Positions 1-8,034 are shown, counted from the first letter of the stretch. The stretch is DNA of 20,754 nt from Ophiothrix spiculata (GCA_000969725.1 JXSR01S022809.1), one strand, 5' to 3'. The notes: a model not told the origin generated them from the sequence alone. A program made the numbers and translations.

Positions 1-166
1 CCTGTGTTGAGGCTATGAATACCTGAACAGTGGATTGACTTGATTTTATATGTGTAAACAAGTTAAAGTTGTAAAAAAACAATCAGCAACCCAATTATTT
101 CGGTGTCTTTACTCTTAAATAATTCTATTGAACGTTTAAAATGAAAAGAAGTGAAGAAAAAAAATT
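1..166. other. No feature recognised (AT-rich left edge)
   Basis: I see no ORF, repeat arm or RNA gene in this stretch. An A-rich run at 141-164 directly borders the tRNA-like sequence that follows and may belong to that element. Confidence 0.4.
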
Positions 167-274
167 GCCCGCGGACTTTAACCCGGCCCAGAAAATGATA
201 TGACGTTGGATATGACTTTGGTCTGATACTAATATGTCATGCACGGCGCTTTAGCCCGCTAGGCCACACTTCTC
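167..274 (-). repeat. Degenerate tRNA-like sequence, probable SINE head
   Basis: On the minus strand this stretch carries an A-box-like motif, TGGCCTAGCGG (256-266), and about 80 bases later a B-box-like motif, GGGTTAAAGTCC (173-184). Their order and spacing match a type 2 internal pol III promoter of the Ser/Leu tRNA style. The anticodon arm does not fold convincingly and the spacing is longer than in a normal tRNA, so this is more likely the tRNA-derived head of a SINE or a tRNA pseudogene than a working tRNA. It could be chance similarity. Confidence 0.42.
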
Positions 275-529
275 GATGTGAGCACATGTGAATTTAACGT
301 TACTTATAGTTCTATACAAGTTTGGCCAAAACGATACTCCGTGTCGGTCTGTTTGATTTGGGTAGATGCGCTAGCCCTTGCGCCATGAAGACTTTGGATC
401 GGTGTATTGTGCATACTAATTGTCTATCGCACGGTGCAGTATGTTTTGCGACGCTGGCAATAGAAATTATTAATGAGGACTTCATTTGATGTAGCTATTG
501 TTTTGTACATGTAATGTAAATCCGAATTT
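275..529. other. Unassigned non-coding stretch
   Basis: I see no ORF or inverted repeat here. This sequence is not shared with the region left of the second direct repeat (5023-5087), so the 520-bp homology really starts at about 530. Confidence 0.4.
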
Positions 530-1047
530 CGTCATTTTGGAGAATCAACTCAATTGATTTTTATGCAGTTGGTATCAAATTAATCCTTGATTTGTATAAC
601 AACTCGGTTTGGTTATAAGATTGTATGATATTGATCATATAATGCAAAAAAAAACTTACCTAGAACGACGAAGCAGTTATGATATTCGCCTCAAAAACTT
701 TTTCACCATTGAAGATCACGTGAAATGGATTCCAACTTTAATCACTTGTTATTCGGAGATGGTAAATTGAAGCATTCCGAGAAAGAACAGATAGTCAAGT
801 GATAATTTATTCAACTTAAAAAGCTTTGCTATCATTTAATTCTCTAAAACAAGCGTAATTCCCTTGGGATTTATACGCCATGAAAATATCACGGTAAAAG
901 ATATGAATCAGAAGTGGGCGGAGCTTTAAGTCAATTTCTTGAATCAATATCGTGACGTTAAAATGTATACATTTCTATAGCTGGGGCTGCTTTCAAGAGA
1001 CTTTCGTCACACGTGCTGATTCCGTATAGACAAAGGAGTACATTTAG
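530..1047. repeat. Left copy of a ~520-bp direct repeat flanking the zinc-finger locus
   Basis: This stretch aligns almost end to end, in the same orientation, with 5088-5620. Both copies begin CGTCATTTTGGAGAATCAAC and end AGGAGTACATTTAG, with scattered substitutions and a ~13-base indel. It is non-coding. Short motifs kept in both copies include GGGCGG (916-921), a CRE-like TGACGTTA (953-960; perfect TGACGTCA in the other copy) and CACGTG (1010-1015), all in the last ~130 bp on the side facing the zinc-finger ORF. I infer a duplicated upstream or promoter region. A dispersed repeat is also possible. Confidence 0.9.
905..1047 (+). promoter_or_regulatory. Putative promoter-like end of the direct repeat
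   Basis: A GC-box-like GGGCGG, a CRE-like TGACGTTA and a palindromic E-box CACGTG lie within 100 bp and are retained in both repeat copies. No clear TATA box is seen. The block is ~640 bp upstream of the zinc-finger ATG, with a MITE-like insertion between them. Motif matches this short can arise by chance, so this is a weak inference. Confidence 0.25.
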
Positions 1048-1218
1048 TGATAGTGATCGTTTTTCTGCATGAGACAATCGGAATCTTAGAAACTTATCGT
1101 AGAAGTTCGGCAAAATTAGGAAATGGTCCTGAACCAGTAGGATTGTGAACAGATGGCGTGCTTTTATTGTGGCTGCACGATCGCTGTGTACCACCCGGCC
1201 CTATCAGGCCCCTCTAAA

Positions 1219-1583
1219 CCCAGATAGCAAAGTTTGGTTGGCCCAACATTGGCAAATGACATTGGGCCCATATCATTTTGTTCATCGGGCCCCTATCGGT
1301 GCGATGTCATTATTGGCACGATGTAGGACCAACGTCAACATTGCGTCGGCATTCTGTAGGTTGAATATTGGGCCAATGTTGGGTCAACTAAACTTTGCTA
1401 TTTGGGAACACATCGGCTTTTCATCGGCCCAATATTCAGCCAAATGTCAGAATGCCAATGTAGGAATGACGATGGCCCGATGGACAAAAGGACATATGGG
1501 CCCTACGTCATTTTGCGTACATTGGCCCAACGTAACTGCCTACATTGGTCCAACGTTGGGCCAACTAAGCTTTGCTATCTGGG
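1219..1583. mobile_element. MITE-like element with ~40-bp terminal inverted repeats and a third internal arm
   Basis: The left end reads CCCAGATAGCAAAG (1219-1232) followed by a TTGGCCCAAC motif. The right end (1543-1583) is its reverse complement and ends CTTTGCTATCTGGG. A third arm in the right-end orientation lies at 1367-1406 (ACTTTGCTATTTGGG). The interior is rich in GGGCCAATGTTGG-type words. No coding capacity is apparent; the open frame across it is a by-product of the repeat. No clear target-site duplication was found. It sits 100 bp upstream of the zinc-finger ATG. Confidence 0.85.
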
Positions 1584-1684
1584 AAGCGGAGCCACGTGTC
1601 TTCGCCGATAATTCAGTGGTGTGTGTCCATATCGCAACCATCATCATTGATCATTAAACATCACAACGTACCGTCACAGCTAGA

Positions 1685-3034
1685 ATGTTCCAGCCACATA
1701 ATTGTAAATATTGTAAAAAGAAGTTTGCCGATTTTGATAATTTTAAACATCACACAAAACGGCATCAGTCTCTTCATCGTTCGACTGATAGTTGCAATTA
1801 TTGCAGCAAAAGTTTCATAGATGAAAGTAATAAGACAGCACATGGGAGCATACCACTTGAAGGAAAACCGGTGTGCCTGAGAATGAGTGTTGGTATAGCT
1901 GCATTGGTAATTTCAGATTATCAATGCAAATATTGCGACAAATGTTTTACTCAGCCAGCCAATAAGACAATACATGAAAAAACACATACTAAAGAGAAAC
2001 CATATCAATGTAAATATTGCAGCAAAAGTTTCACAGATGCAGGCAATATTAATCGTCATAAGAGGAAACATACCAAAGAGAACCCGTCATACCCATGTAA
2101 ATATTGCAGTAAAGCTTTCACACATGCAAGCAGTAAGGCAATACATGAGAGAATACACACTAAAGAGAAACCATATCAATGTAAATATTGCAACAAATGT
2201 TTTTCGCAGGCAGCTAATAAGACAACACATGAGAGAATACACACCAACGAGAAACCGTATCAATGTAAATATTGCGGCAAAGCTTTCACAGATGCCCGCA
2301 ATAAGGCAGTTCATGAGAGAATACACACCAACGAGAATCAATGTAAATATTGCAACAAAGGTTTCTCACAGGCAGGCCACGTGAAAAGACATGAGAGAAT
2401 ACACACCAACGAGAAACCGTATCAATGCAAATATTGCAAAAAATATTTCTCACAAGAAGGCTACATGAAAAGTCATGAGAGAACACATGCTATCGAGAAA
2501 CCATCATACCAATGTAAATATTGCAGTAAAGCTTTCACAGATGCCCGCAATAAGGCAAGACATGAGAGAATACATACTAACGAGAAATTCTATCAATGTA
2601 AATATTGCAACAAATGCTTCACACAAGCAGGTGATAAGACAAGACATGGGAGAATACTCAGAATACACACTAAAGAGAAACCATATCAATGCAAATATTG
2701 CAACAAATGTTTCTCACGGGCAGATAGTATGAAACGTCACGAGAGAACACACACCAAAGAGAAACCGGCATACCAATGTAAATATTGCAGTAAAGCTTTC
2801 ACCCATGCAAGCAGTAAGGCAATGCATGAGAGAATACACACTAGCGAGAAACCGTATCAGTGTAAATATTGCAACAAATGCTTCACACAAGCAGGTGATA
2901 AGGCAAGACATGAGAGAACACACACTAAGGAGAAACCATATCAATTATGTAAATATTGCAACAAATGTTTTTCACAGGCTGGTAATATGAAAAGTCATGA
3001 GAGAGCACATACTAAAGAGAAACCGTCATACTAA
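1685..3034 (+). CDS. C2H2 zinc-finger protein, ~15 tandem fingers
   Basis: This 449-codon uninterrupted ORF encodes almost nothing but C2H2 fingers (C-x2-C-x12-H-x3-H) from residue 7 to about 442, joined by TKEKPY/TNEKPY linkers close to the family consensus TGEKP. Such proteins are typically nuclear sequence-specific DNA-binding factors; no KRAB, BTB, SCAN or ZAD partner domain is visible. Finger 1 (7-27) is canonical. Finger 2 (37-53) keeps both Cys and one His, but the second His position is Pro57. A ~27-residue non-finger spacer follows, and fingers 3-15 are regular from Cys81. Finger 11 has a 3-residue insertion between its His ligands, and finger 8 has a shortened linker. In nine units the conserved hydrophobic residue (usually Leu) before the first His is Lys. 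The stop falls where the next finger's YQC should be, so the ORF looks truncated by a CAA to TAA change. ATG 1685 is the first in frame. An upstream exon could exist. It may be a gene or a recently dying copy. Confidence 0.78.
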   Translation: MFQPHNCKYCKKKFADFDNFKHHTKRHQSLHRSTDSCNYCSKSFIDESNKTAHGSIPLEGKPVCLRMSVGIAALVISDYQCKYCDKCFTQPANKTIHEKTHTKEKPYQCKYCSKSFTDAGNINRHKRKHTKENPSYPCKYCSKAFTHASSKAIHERIHTKEKPYQCKYCNKCFSQAANKTTHERIHTNEKPYQCKYCGKAFTDARNKAVHERIHTNENQCKYCNKGFSQAGHVKRHERIHTNEKPYQCKYCKKYFSQEGYMKSHERTHAIEKPSYQCKYCSKAFTDARNKARHERIHTNEKFYQCKYCNKCFTQAGDKTRHGRILRIHTKEKPYQCKYCNKCFSRADSMKRHERTHTKEKPAYQCKYCSKAFTHASSKAMHERIHTSEKPYQCKYCNKCFTQAGDKARHERTHTKEKPYQLCKYCNKCFSQAGNMKSHERAHTKEKPSY

Positions 3035-3335
3035 TGTAAATATTGCAGTAAAACTTTCACACATGCCTTCACTTTAGTAAGGCAAGACATGAGAGTATAC
3101 TTACCAACGAGAAACCTTATCAATGTAAATATTGCAACAAATGGTTCACACAAGCAGGAGATATTAAAGGCAACACACGAGAGAACACATGTTAAAAAGA
3201 AACCGTATCAATGTACATATTGCAGCAAATGTTTCACTACGAAAAGTAATATGAAAAGGCATGAGAGAACACATACCAAAAGTAATATGATAACGCATGC
3301 GAGAACACATACCAATGAGAAACCATCATACTAAT
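3035..3335 (+). pseudogene. Decayed continuation of the zinc-finger array (about 3 fingers)
   Basis: Right after the stop the finger code continues: TGT AAA TAT TGC gives CKYC, then KTFTHA, after which the frame is lost. Further fingers are recognisable as YQCKYCNKWFTQAG (from ~3117) and, in another frame, YQCTYCSKCFTTKSNMKRH (from ~3207). The latter is followed by a partial repeat, TKSNMITHARTH, that lacks its own CxxC. The readable piece ends EKPSY-stop at ~3334, the same linker position as the stop at 3034. At least one stop and two frameshifts separate these fingers from the main ORF. They are most simply the former C-terminal part of the same gene. Confidence 0.8.
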
Positions 3336-3432
3336 GTAAATATAAGGTTTAACATACTAGTATGCCTGCAACTTAAGGCAAGACATTGTTAGTTATCCCC
3401 TGTGTGTTCATGCAAAACGAGAAAATATTAAT

Positions 3433-3515
3433 TGTTTGGGCTCGTGTCACACGAGGCTGGTAGCCGAGGATTCGTTTGTTTGGGTTCGTATCATACAAGG
3501 CTGAAAGCCAAGTGT
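3433..3515. repeat. Two-copy tandem repeat, ~43-bp period
   Basis: TTGTTTGGGCTCGTGTCACA near 3433 recurs as TTGTTTGGGTTCGTATCATA near 3476, each followed by an AGGCTG...AGCC segment. The second copy also pairs with sequence immediately 3' (AGCCAAGTGTGATAGGAACA), forming an imperfect stem-loop over roughly 3476-3530. The block lies inside the ~300-bp non-finger stretch (3336-3645) that separates two groups of relic fingers. Confidence 0.6.
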
Positions 3516-3645
3516 GATAGGAACACAAACTCGGTAAACACGAACGTTGATAGCAAAACTCCTGAAAAGCCAGGAAAAGTGATTTGAAACTTGTTGGTTT
3601 TATATTTTTTACAAGTCAACATTGCAATCAATTTAATATACTGAG

Positions 3646-3850
3646 TGATAAGAGAATACACACTAACAAGAATCCGTATCAGTGTAATTATTGCAACACA
3701 TGTTGCAGTTAGACAGGTGCTAATATAAGACGAGACATGAAAGGGGAACACGGGCTAGAGTCCCCACAAATGCAAATATTGCAACAAATGTTTCACTCAT
3801 GCAGTGGCTAAGATAAGACAAAAGTTGAGAACGCATACATGTAGCAACGA
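3646..3850 (+). pseudogene. Relic zinc fingers downstream of the array
   Basis: Two more finger remnants are visible: PYQCNYCNTCC (about 3676-3708, with a stop in place of the next codons) and, in a different frame, CKYCNKCFTHA followed by LRTHTCSNET (about 3774-3855). They share the wording of the main array (CKYCNKCF, RIHTN) and its strand, so the array once extended at least 800 bp beyond the present stop. No function is expected. Confidence 0.7.
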
Positions 3851-3970
3851 GACCTTAGATCTACAAAATTACTACACTACCGAGTTCTACGGTCGGTTTA
3901 GCTAGGGGGGGAGAGGTTGTGTGACACCCTCATCATTCATATCAGTCGGCAAATTCATGTGCCAGTTGGC

Positions 3971-4076
3971 AAAATGGAGGTGAGGGAGGAAAAAAGAGAA
4001 GAGAAAAAAGGAAAGAAAAGAAAATTAGAAACGGAAAGAAAAGAAAAAAGAAACGAAAAGAAAAAGGAAGGAAGTG
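3971..4076 (+). repeat. Polypurine tract (~100 bases)
   Basis: From about 3974 the plus strand is almost uninterrupted A and G (GGAGG, GGGAGGAAAAAAGAGAAGAG and AAAAGAAAAAAG-type runs) with only a few pyrimidines. Such tracts can adopt triplex or other non-B structure. Here it merges with the A-rich block downstream, so it may simply be the start of a low-complexity region. Confidence 0.75.
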
Positions 4077-4249
4077 TTAGGTCAATAAAGTAGGCATATT
4101 GTTTTCATTATATGGAAGACAAACAAATGCAAACCCGCGTAATTCAACAAGCTACTTGAACACATTGACAGCTGTGGAAAGTAAAAAGTCTAGTTGAATG
4201 ATCAAGCACGTGTTGCTCGTTCCGGTTTGTTTATTGCATACTCTCTATA

Positions 4250-4900
4250 GGCCAAATATAAATAAATAAATAAATAAACGAACAAATAAATTAATTAATT
4301 AATAAGCCAAATAAAAATAAATATATAAAAAGAAAATAAATAAGCCTAAATAAATTTTAAAAAAAAATAGATAAATAGGCCTAAATAAATAGATAAATAA
4401 ATATGCCTAAATAAATCAAATAAGTAAATATATAGGCATAAATAAATCAAATAGGCGTAAATAAATAAATTAATTCATAAAATTAATAAAATAAAAAACA
4501 AAATCAATGAAAAATAAAAATAAAAAAGATAACAGGGTAAAAAATAAATAACAAACAAATGAAGAAATAAACAAATAAGCAATCAAAAGAATAAGAATAA
4601 GAAAAGTTTTATTGAAAACTAAGAAAAAACTAATATAAAAAAATAAATGAATAGAAATAATACAAATAATGAATAAAAGTAAGCAAATAAATATGTAAAC
4701 AAATAAACAAATAGATAAATACAATTAGAGCAAATAATTTAGAACATGAAAACAAAAACAAATTACAGTAAGATTAAAAAAATAGACAAATAAAAACAAA
4801 TAAATAAAAAAATAAAATAAACAGAAAGGCAACAAAGAAAGCAAAAATAATAATAAAATGAATTGATAAATAATATATAGTTACCATAAAATAACGAAGA
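4250..4900 (+). repeat. A-rich low-complexity block, (AAAT)n/(AAATAAGCCT)n
   Basis: About 650 bases dominated by AAAT and AAAC words on the plus strand, with few T runs. The left half contains a longer irregular unit around GCCTAAATAAAT (for example near 4342, 4379 and 4405). The minus-strand open frames across it are Phe/Ile/Leu-only artefacts. It borders the tRNA-like sequence at 4941-5022 and might be the expanded tail of that element, although the strand is opposite to that expected for a poly-A tail. Confidence 0.85.
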
Positions 4901-4940
4901 ACAAACTTAGTGAAGAAAGAAAAATTATGAAGCACATAAC

Positions 4941-5022
4941 GTTCCCACCGGGACTTGAACCCATGATCTTCGAATGATATCTGACTGGAAGACGAAGGTG
5001 GATCCACTGAGCTAACGAGAGC
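4941..5022 (-). repeat. tRNA-like sequence, probable SINE head or tRNA pseudogene
   Basis: Reading the minus strand, GCTCTCG (acceptor-like, 5022-5016) is followed by TAGCTCAGTGG (A box), a CTTCG...CGAAG pairing around TCTTCCAGT, GGGTTCAAGTCCC (B box and T arm, ~4962-4950) and GGGAAC. The acceptor pairs with one C-A mismatch and wobbles. The D stem is broken and the anticodon arm is overlong, so this is unlikely to be a functional tRNA. The internal promoter boxes are close to consensus, fitting a tRNA-derived SINE. No CCA or terminator is evident. Confidence 0.55.
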
Positions 5023-5087
5023 ATATAGTTTTGTCGCAAGATTGCCGATTTATACGACCGCTTGTTGTGGAACTGTTCGACAAATTG

Positions 5088-5620
5088 CGTCATTTTGGAG
5101 AATCAACTGTATTGATTTTTATGCAATTGGTATCAAATTAATCCTTGATTAGTATAAATACTCGGCATGGTTATAAGATTGTACGATAATGATCATATAA
5201 TGCAAAAAAACTTTACTAGAACGACGAAGCAGTTATAATATTCCCCTCAAAAACTTTTTCACCATTGAAAATCATGTGAAAAAGATTCCAACTTTAATCA
5301 CTTGTTATTCGGAGATGAAAGCAATCACAAGGTAAATTGAAGCATTCTGCGAAAGAACAGATAGTCAAGTGATAATTTATCCAAATTTAAAAGCTTTGCT
5401 ATCATTTAATTATCTAAAACAAGCGGAATTCCCTTGGGCTTTATACGCCATCATGAAAATATCACTGTAAAAGATATGAATCAGAAGTGGGCGGAGCTTT
5501 AAGTCAATTTCCTGATTCGATATCGTGACGTCAAAATGTAAGCATTTCTATAGCTTGGGCTGCTTTCAAGAGACTTTCGTCACACGTGCTGATTCCGTAT
5601 AGACAAAGGAGTACATTTAG
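5088..5620. repeat. Right copy of the ~520-bp direct repeat
   Basis: Same sequence and orientation as 530-1047, roughly 90% alike by eye, with a 13-base insertion after GGAGATG (~5318-5330). Homology stops abruptly after GTACATTTAG; the following bases CGGTGAGC resemble a splice donor but no exon can be shown. It retains a perfect TGACGTCA (5526-5533), GGGCGG and CACGTG. No zinc-finger sequence follows it. If the repeat is a duplicated upstream region, this copy has lost its gene or was separated from it. Confidence 0.9.
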
Positions 5621-5761
5621 CGGTGAGCACCGGAATAATATCCCGATATCAGGTGCTTGTAAGGCTTGTGAAAAGTACACATTTCTAGATGTGGATTTTC
5701 ATGTAGAAGATTATGGTTTAGTCAGTTTTGGACCAAAATGTATGATTTTGGAAAGTACTGA

Positions 5762-6163
5762 TTTGGGACCAAAGGCCCAAAAACCCTTGTTCCTGGACCA
5801 CTATATTTATAAACAAGCTAACTAAAGTTTGAAAAAAAAGTTGGACCTCGAATGCTTTTTAGAATATAGAAACACATGTCAAGTAACGCATTTGTCAAAT
5901 TTTTGAATTTTGACTTACTTTTTGAAATATTGCCAAAAATAGGTCCACATTTTGCCCACTATGATTTTTTTTTGTCACTTTGGGCCTAATTTAGGCCTAT
6001 TTTTTTGGCGATATTTCAAAAAGTAAGTCAAAACACATAAATTTGAGAAATGCGTTCCTAGATATGTGTTTCTAGTTTCAAAAAAGCATTCAAGGTCCAA
6101 CTACCTTAGGTTGTTTATAAATGTAGTGGTCCAAGAACACAGGTTTTTGGACCTTTGGTCCAA
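5762..6163. mobile_element. ~400-bp foldback (hairpin) MITE
   Basis: The whole segment is an inverted repeat with arms of ~200 bp and a loop of only ~10 bases near 5965-5976. Matching anchors are TTGGGACCAAAGG (5762) with CCTTTGGTCCAAT (6151-6163), GGACCACTATATTTATAAAC with GTTTATAAATGTAGTGGTCC, and TTGACTTACTTTTTGAAATA with its reverse complement near 6010-6030. Homology does not extend outside these limits. No coding capacity is seen. If transcribed it would form long double-stranded RNA. Confidence 0.92.
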
Positions 6164-6292
6164 TATATCGGTTGCTGAGTTACAAAGCATAAAATATTTC
6201 AGAAAACGAGGAGTTAACTGTTCCCTTAAGAAAAAGCTGCAACATTGTCGAGTTGAATCCTAAATACAACTGATGTTAAATGAAACAATATG

Positions 6293-6530
6293 TGATGGCT
6301 CACCCCGAAAGGGGGGACTTTGCAGATGATATCAATTTTGATTTTATCATTTCATCTGTTACAACATTTTCTGAGCTTTAAAACGACACCTAACTTGTTG
6401 TAATTGATCAAGGCGATCAAATCTTACAATATTAAATCTGCTGGATATTCGTATTATTTTCTTTATATTTGGCTGCCTATTTTCATCAGTTTCTCGAAAA
6501 GTGTTCGTCGCAAAGTCCCCCTTTTCGATA
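6293..6530. repeat. Short dispersed repeat bounded by inverted GGGGGACTTTGC ends
   Basis: The left end contains CTCACCCCGAAAGG and GGGGGACTTTGCAGA (6301-6325). The right end (about 6507-6528) is its inverse, CGCAAAGTCCCCCTTTTCGA. The minus strand of the right part (6420-6530) recurs on the plus strand at 19680-19800 (CACTTTTCGAGAAACTGATG in both). The ~18-20-bp inverted ends suggest a small MITE or the remains of a larger element. A 70-codon minus frame spans the right part but I recognise no domain in it. Confidence 0.65.
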
Positions 6531-6630
6531 TGTAGTCTTCTTTTTTTTTTATTCTTTTTTTTTATATTCATTTATTTATTTTCCTTCAAACAAACACAAC
6601 AAAAACAAAATATGAGCAAAAAGAGATGGA

Positions 6631-6674
6631 GGAGGCACAACGATAAGCAAAAGCCTGTAAATTGTTGTGCCCCC
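6631..6674 (-). other. Stem-loop in the LINE 3' UTR
   Basis: GGCACAAC (6634-6641) pairs perfectly with GTTGTGCC (6664-6671) around a 22-base loop, and GG/CC pairs extend it outside one mismatch. It lies ~50-90 bases from the 3' tail of the LINE. LINE 3' ends commonly carry such structures as recognition sites for their own reverse transcriptase. That role here is inferred. Confidence 0.55.
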
Positions 6675-6838
6675 TGACATTAAAAAACACCAAAAAATTA
6701 CTTTACAAACAAAAACAAATATTAAGCAAAGAAAAAATGCTATACATACCGCACAAACCACCGAAAATGCAGAGACACACGGAAGATGAGTTTACAGACC
6801 AAAGCTGCAATTTTACGCAAAAGGAATAAATTTGTCTT

Positions 6839-7445
6839 TCATTGTGGAATAATAAAGACGAACAATGTGTTACTGAAATAAATACTTCCAAAATACCAAA
6901 AAATTATTTCATTAAAGTTTTTTAATTTCAACTTGAATTGTCCAATGTTTTGAACAGTCTTTATGTTTTTTGGCAGGTCATTCCATATTTTTGGTCCAAC
7001 TTTACAAATATCTAATGACTTTTGCATTGATATTTTGAAATCATCCCTGTTCCTTGTATTATAGTTATGGTTTTCACTATGAGTTGTAAATATATTTTCG
7101 AAAGATTTGGGCAGTAAGTCATGTTTATACTTGAACATAAAAACGGCAGCTTCCTTGTGATATATATCGAAAATATTTAAAGCATGAAATCTTTCAAAGA
7201 TGGGTTTGGTGTGGCTAAGGTATTCGATATTTGATATCGTTCTCATGGCACGCTTTTGAATTCGGAAGACCTTATTAACATATTCTTTGTTTGAATTTCC
7301 CGATAGTAATAATCCATAGTTAAAATAAGGAAGCACTAAAGTACAATATAGTTTATACAAAGCATTAGAAGGTAGGAACGATTTGACCTTATTAAGAACC
7401 CCTATGTTTCTAGAACAAACTTTACAAACATTTTCAATGTGTTTT
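6839..7445 (-). pseudogene. LINE ORF2 C-terminal (thumb/connection) region
   Basis: Following the second frameshift the frame reads KHIENVCKVCSRNIGVLNKV, then ALYKLYCTLVLPYFNYG, RIQKRAMRTI, HNYNTRN and GPKIWNDLPKNIK, ending IIPQ-stop. These blocks (YYSLVLPYLNYG-like, IQKRAIRII-like, YNTR and GPxIWNxLPxxIK) are characteristic of the region C-terminal to RT in CR1-type LINEs. The end of the protein appears complete. 3' UTR sequence follows on the minus strand. Confidence 0.88.
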
Positions 7446-8034
7446 TCCAGGTCATATTCTCATCAATGATAATACCAAAAAATTTCGTATCTTGTACTCT
7501 GTTTAACTTACAGCCATCAAGATAAATATCAAAACAATCATTATGGTTAATATTGTTTGTCTGTGTACGTGTTCCTAGGAACATCACATTGGTCTTTTTG
7601 GCATTTAGAGATAATTTATTTGCTTTAAACCAGTTAGACTCTTCTTTTAGTTCATTATTTAATACGGAACAAAGCGTAGATACGTTTTGATGAGAATAAA
7701 ACACAGTGGTATCATCAGCAAATAAGATAGTACTCAGTAAATCTGATGTATGACATATATCATTCATATATAGAATAAACAATAGGGGACCCAAAATGGA
7801 ACCCTGTGGAACCCCACAAGTAACATCATGTAAAGGAGAAACTGATGAATTGTACAAAACATACTGTTTTCTGTTACTGAGGTAGTTTTGAAACCATTTG
7901 TTACACACACCCCTGAAACCATAATGATTTAATTTATACAGTAAGGTATTGTGGTCAATAGTATCGAAGGCTTTCGATAAATCCATGAAAACACCAGCAG
8001 TTGTCATTTTCATCAATAGCCTTACCAACATCAT
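7402..8034 (-). pseudogene. LINE reverse transcriptase, catalytic palm
   Basis: Contains the catalytic motifs in order: VFMDLSKAFDTIDH (motif A, first catalytic Asp), GVPQGSILGPLLF (motif B), FADDTTVF (motif C, paired catalytic Asp), NKLSLNAKKTNVMFLG (motif D) and FFGIIIDENMTW (motif E-like). All catalytic aspartates are present. A single-base shift near 7445, right after ENMTWK, moves the continuation into another frame. The FADD and LSKAFDTIDH wording is typical of the CR1/Jockey group. Confidence 0.92.

Noticed and set aside
1145-1657. 170-codon plus-strand ORF
   Set aside because: It spans the MITE-like inverted repeat and its composition follows the repeated GGGCCAAYGTTGG words. No domain is visible.
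1974-2990. Other open frames on both strands across the finger array
   Set aside because: They are shadows of the 84-bp repeat period of the C2H2 gene (recurring NVNIA or FTLI phrases).
4470-5007. Hydrophobic minus-strand ORFs resembling membrane proteins
   Set aside because: They arise from translating the AAAT-rich low-complexity block, which gives only Phe, Ile, Leu and Tyr.
4941-5022. Functional tRNA gene
   Set aside because: The D stem is broken, the anticodon arm is too long and the acceptor has a mismatch. A SINE head or pseudogene is more likely.
530-5620. Reading the direct repeats as LTRs of an old retrovirus-like element
   Set aside because: The repeats lack TG...CA ends, no primer-binding or polypurine site is placed correctly, and the interior shows zinc fingers rather than gag or pol.
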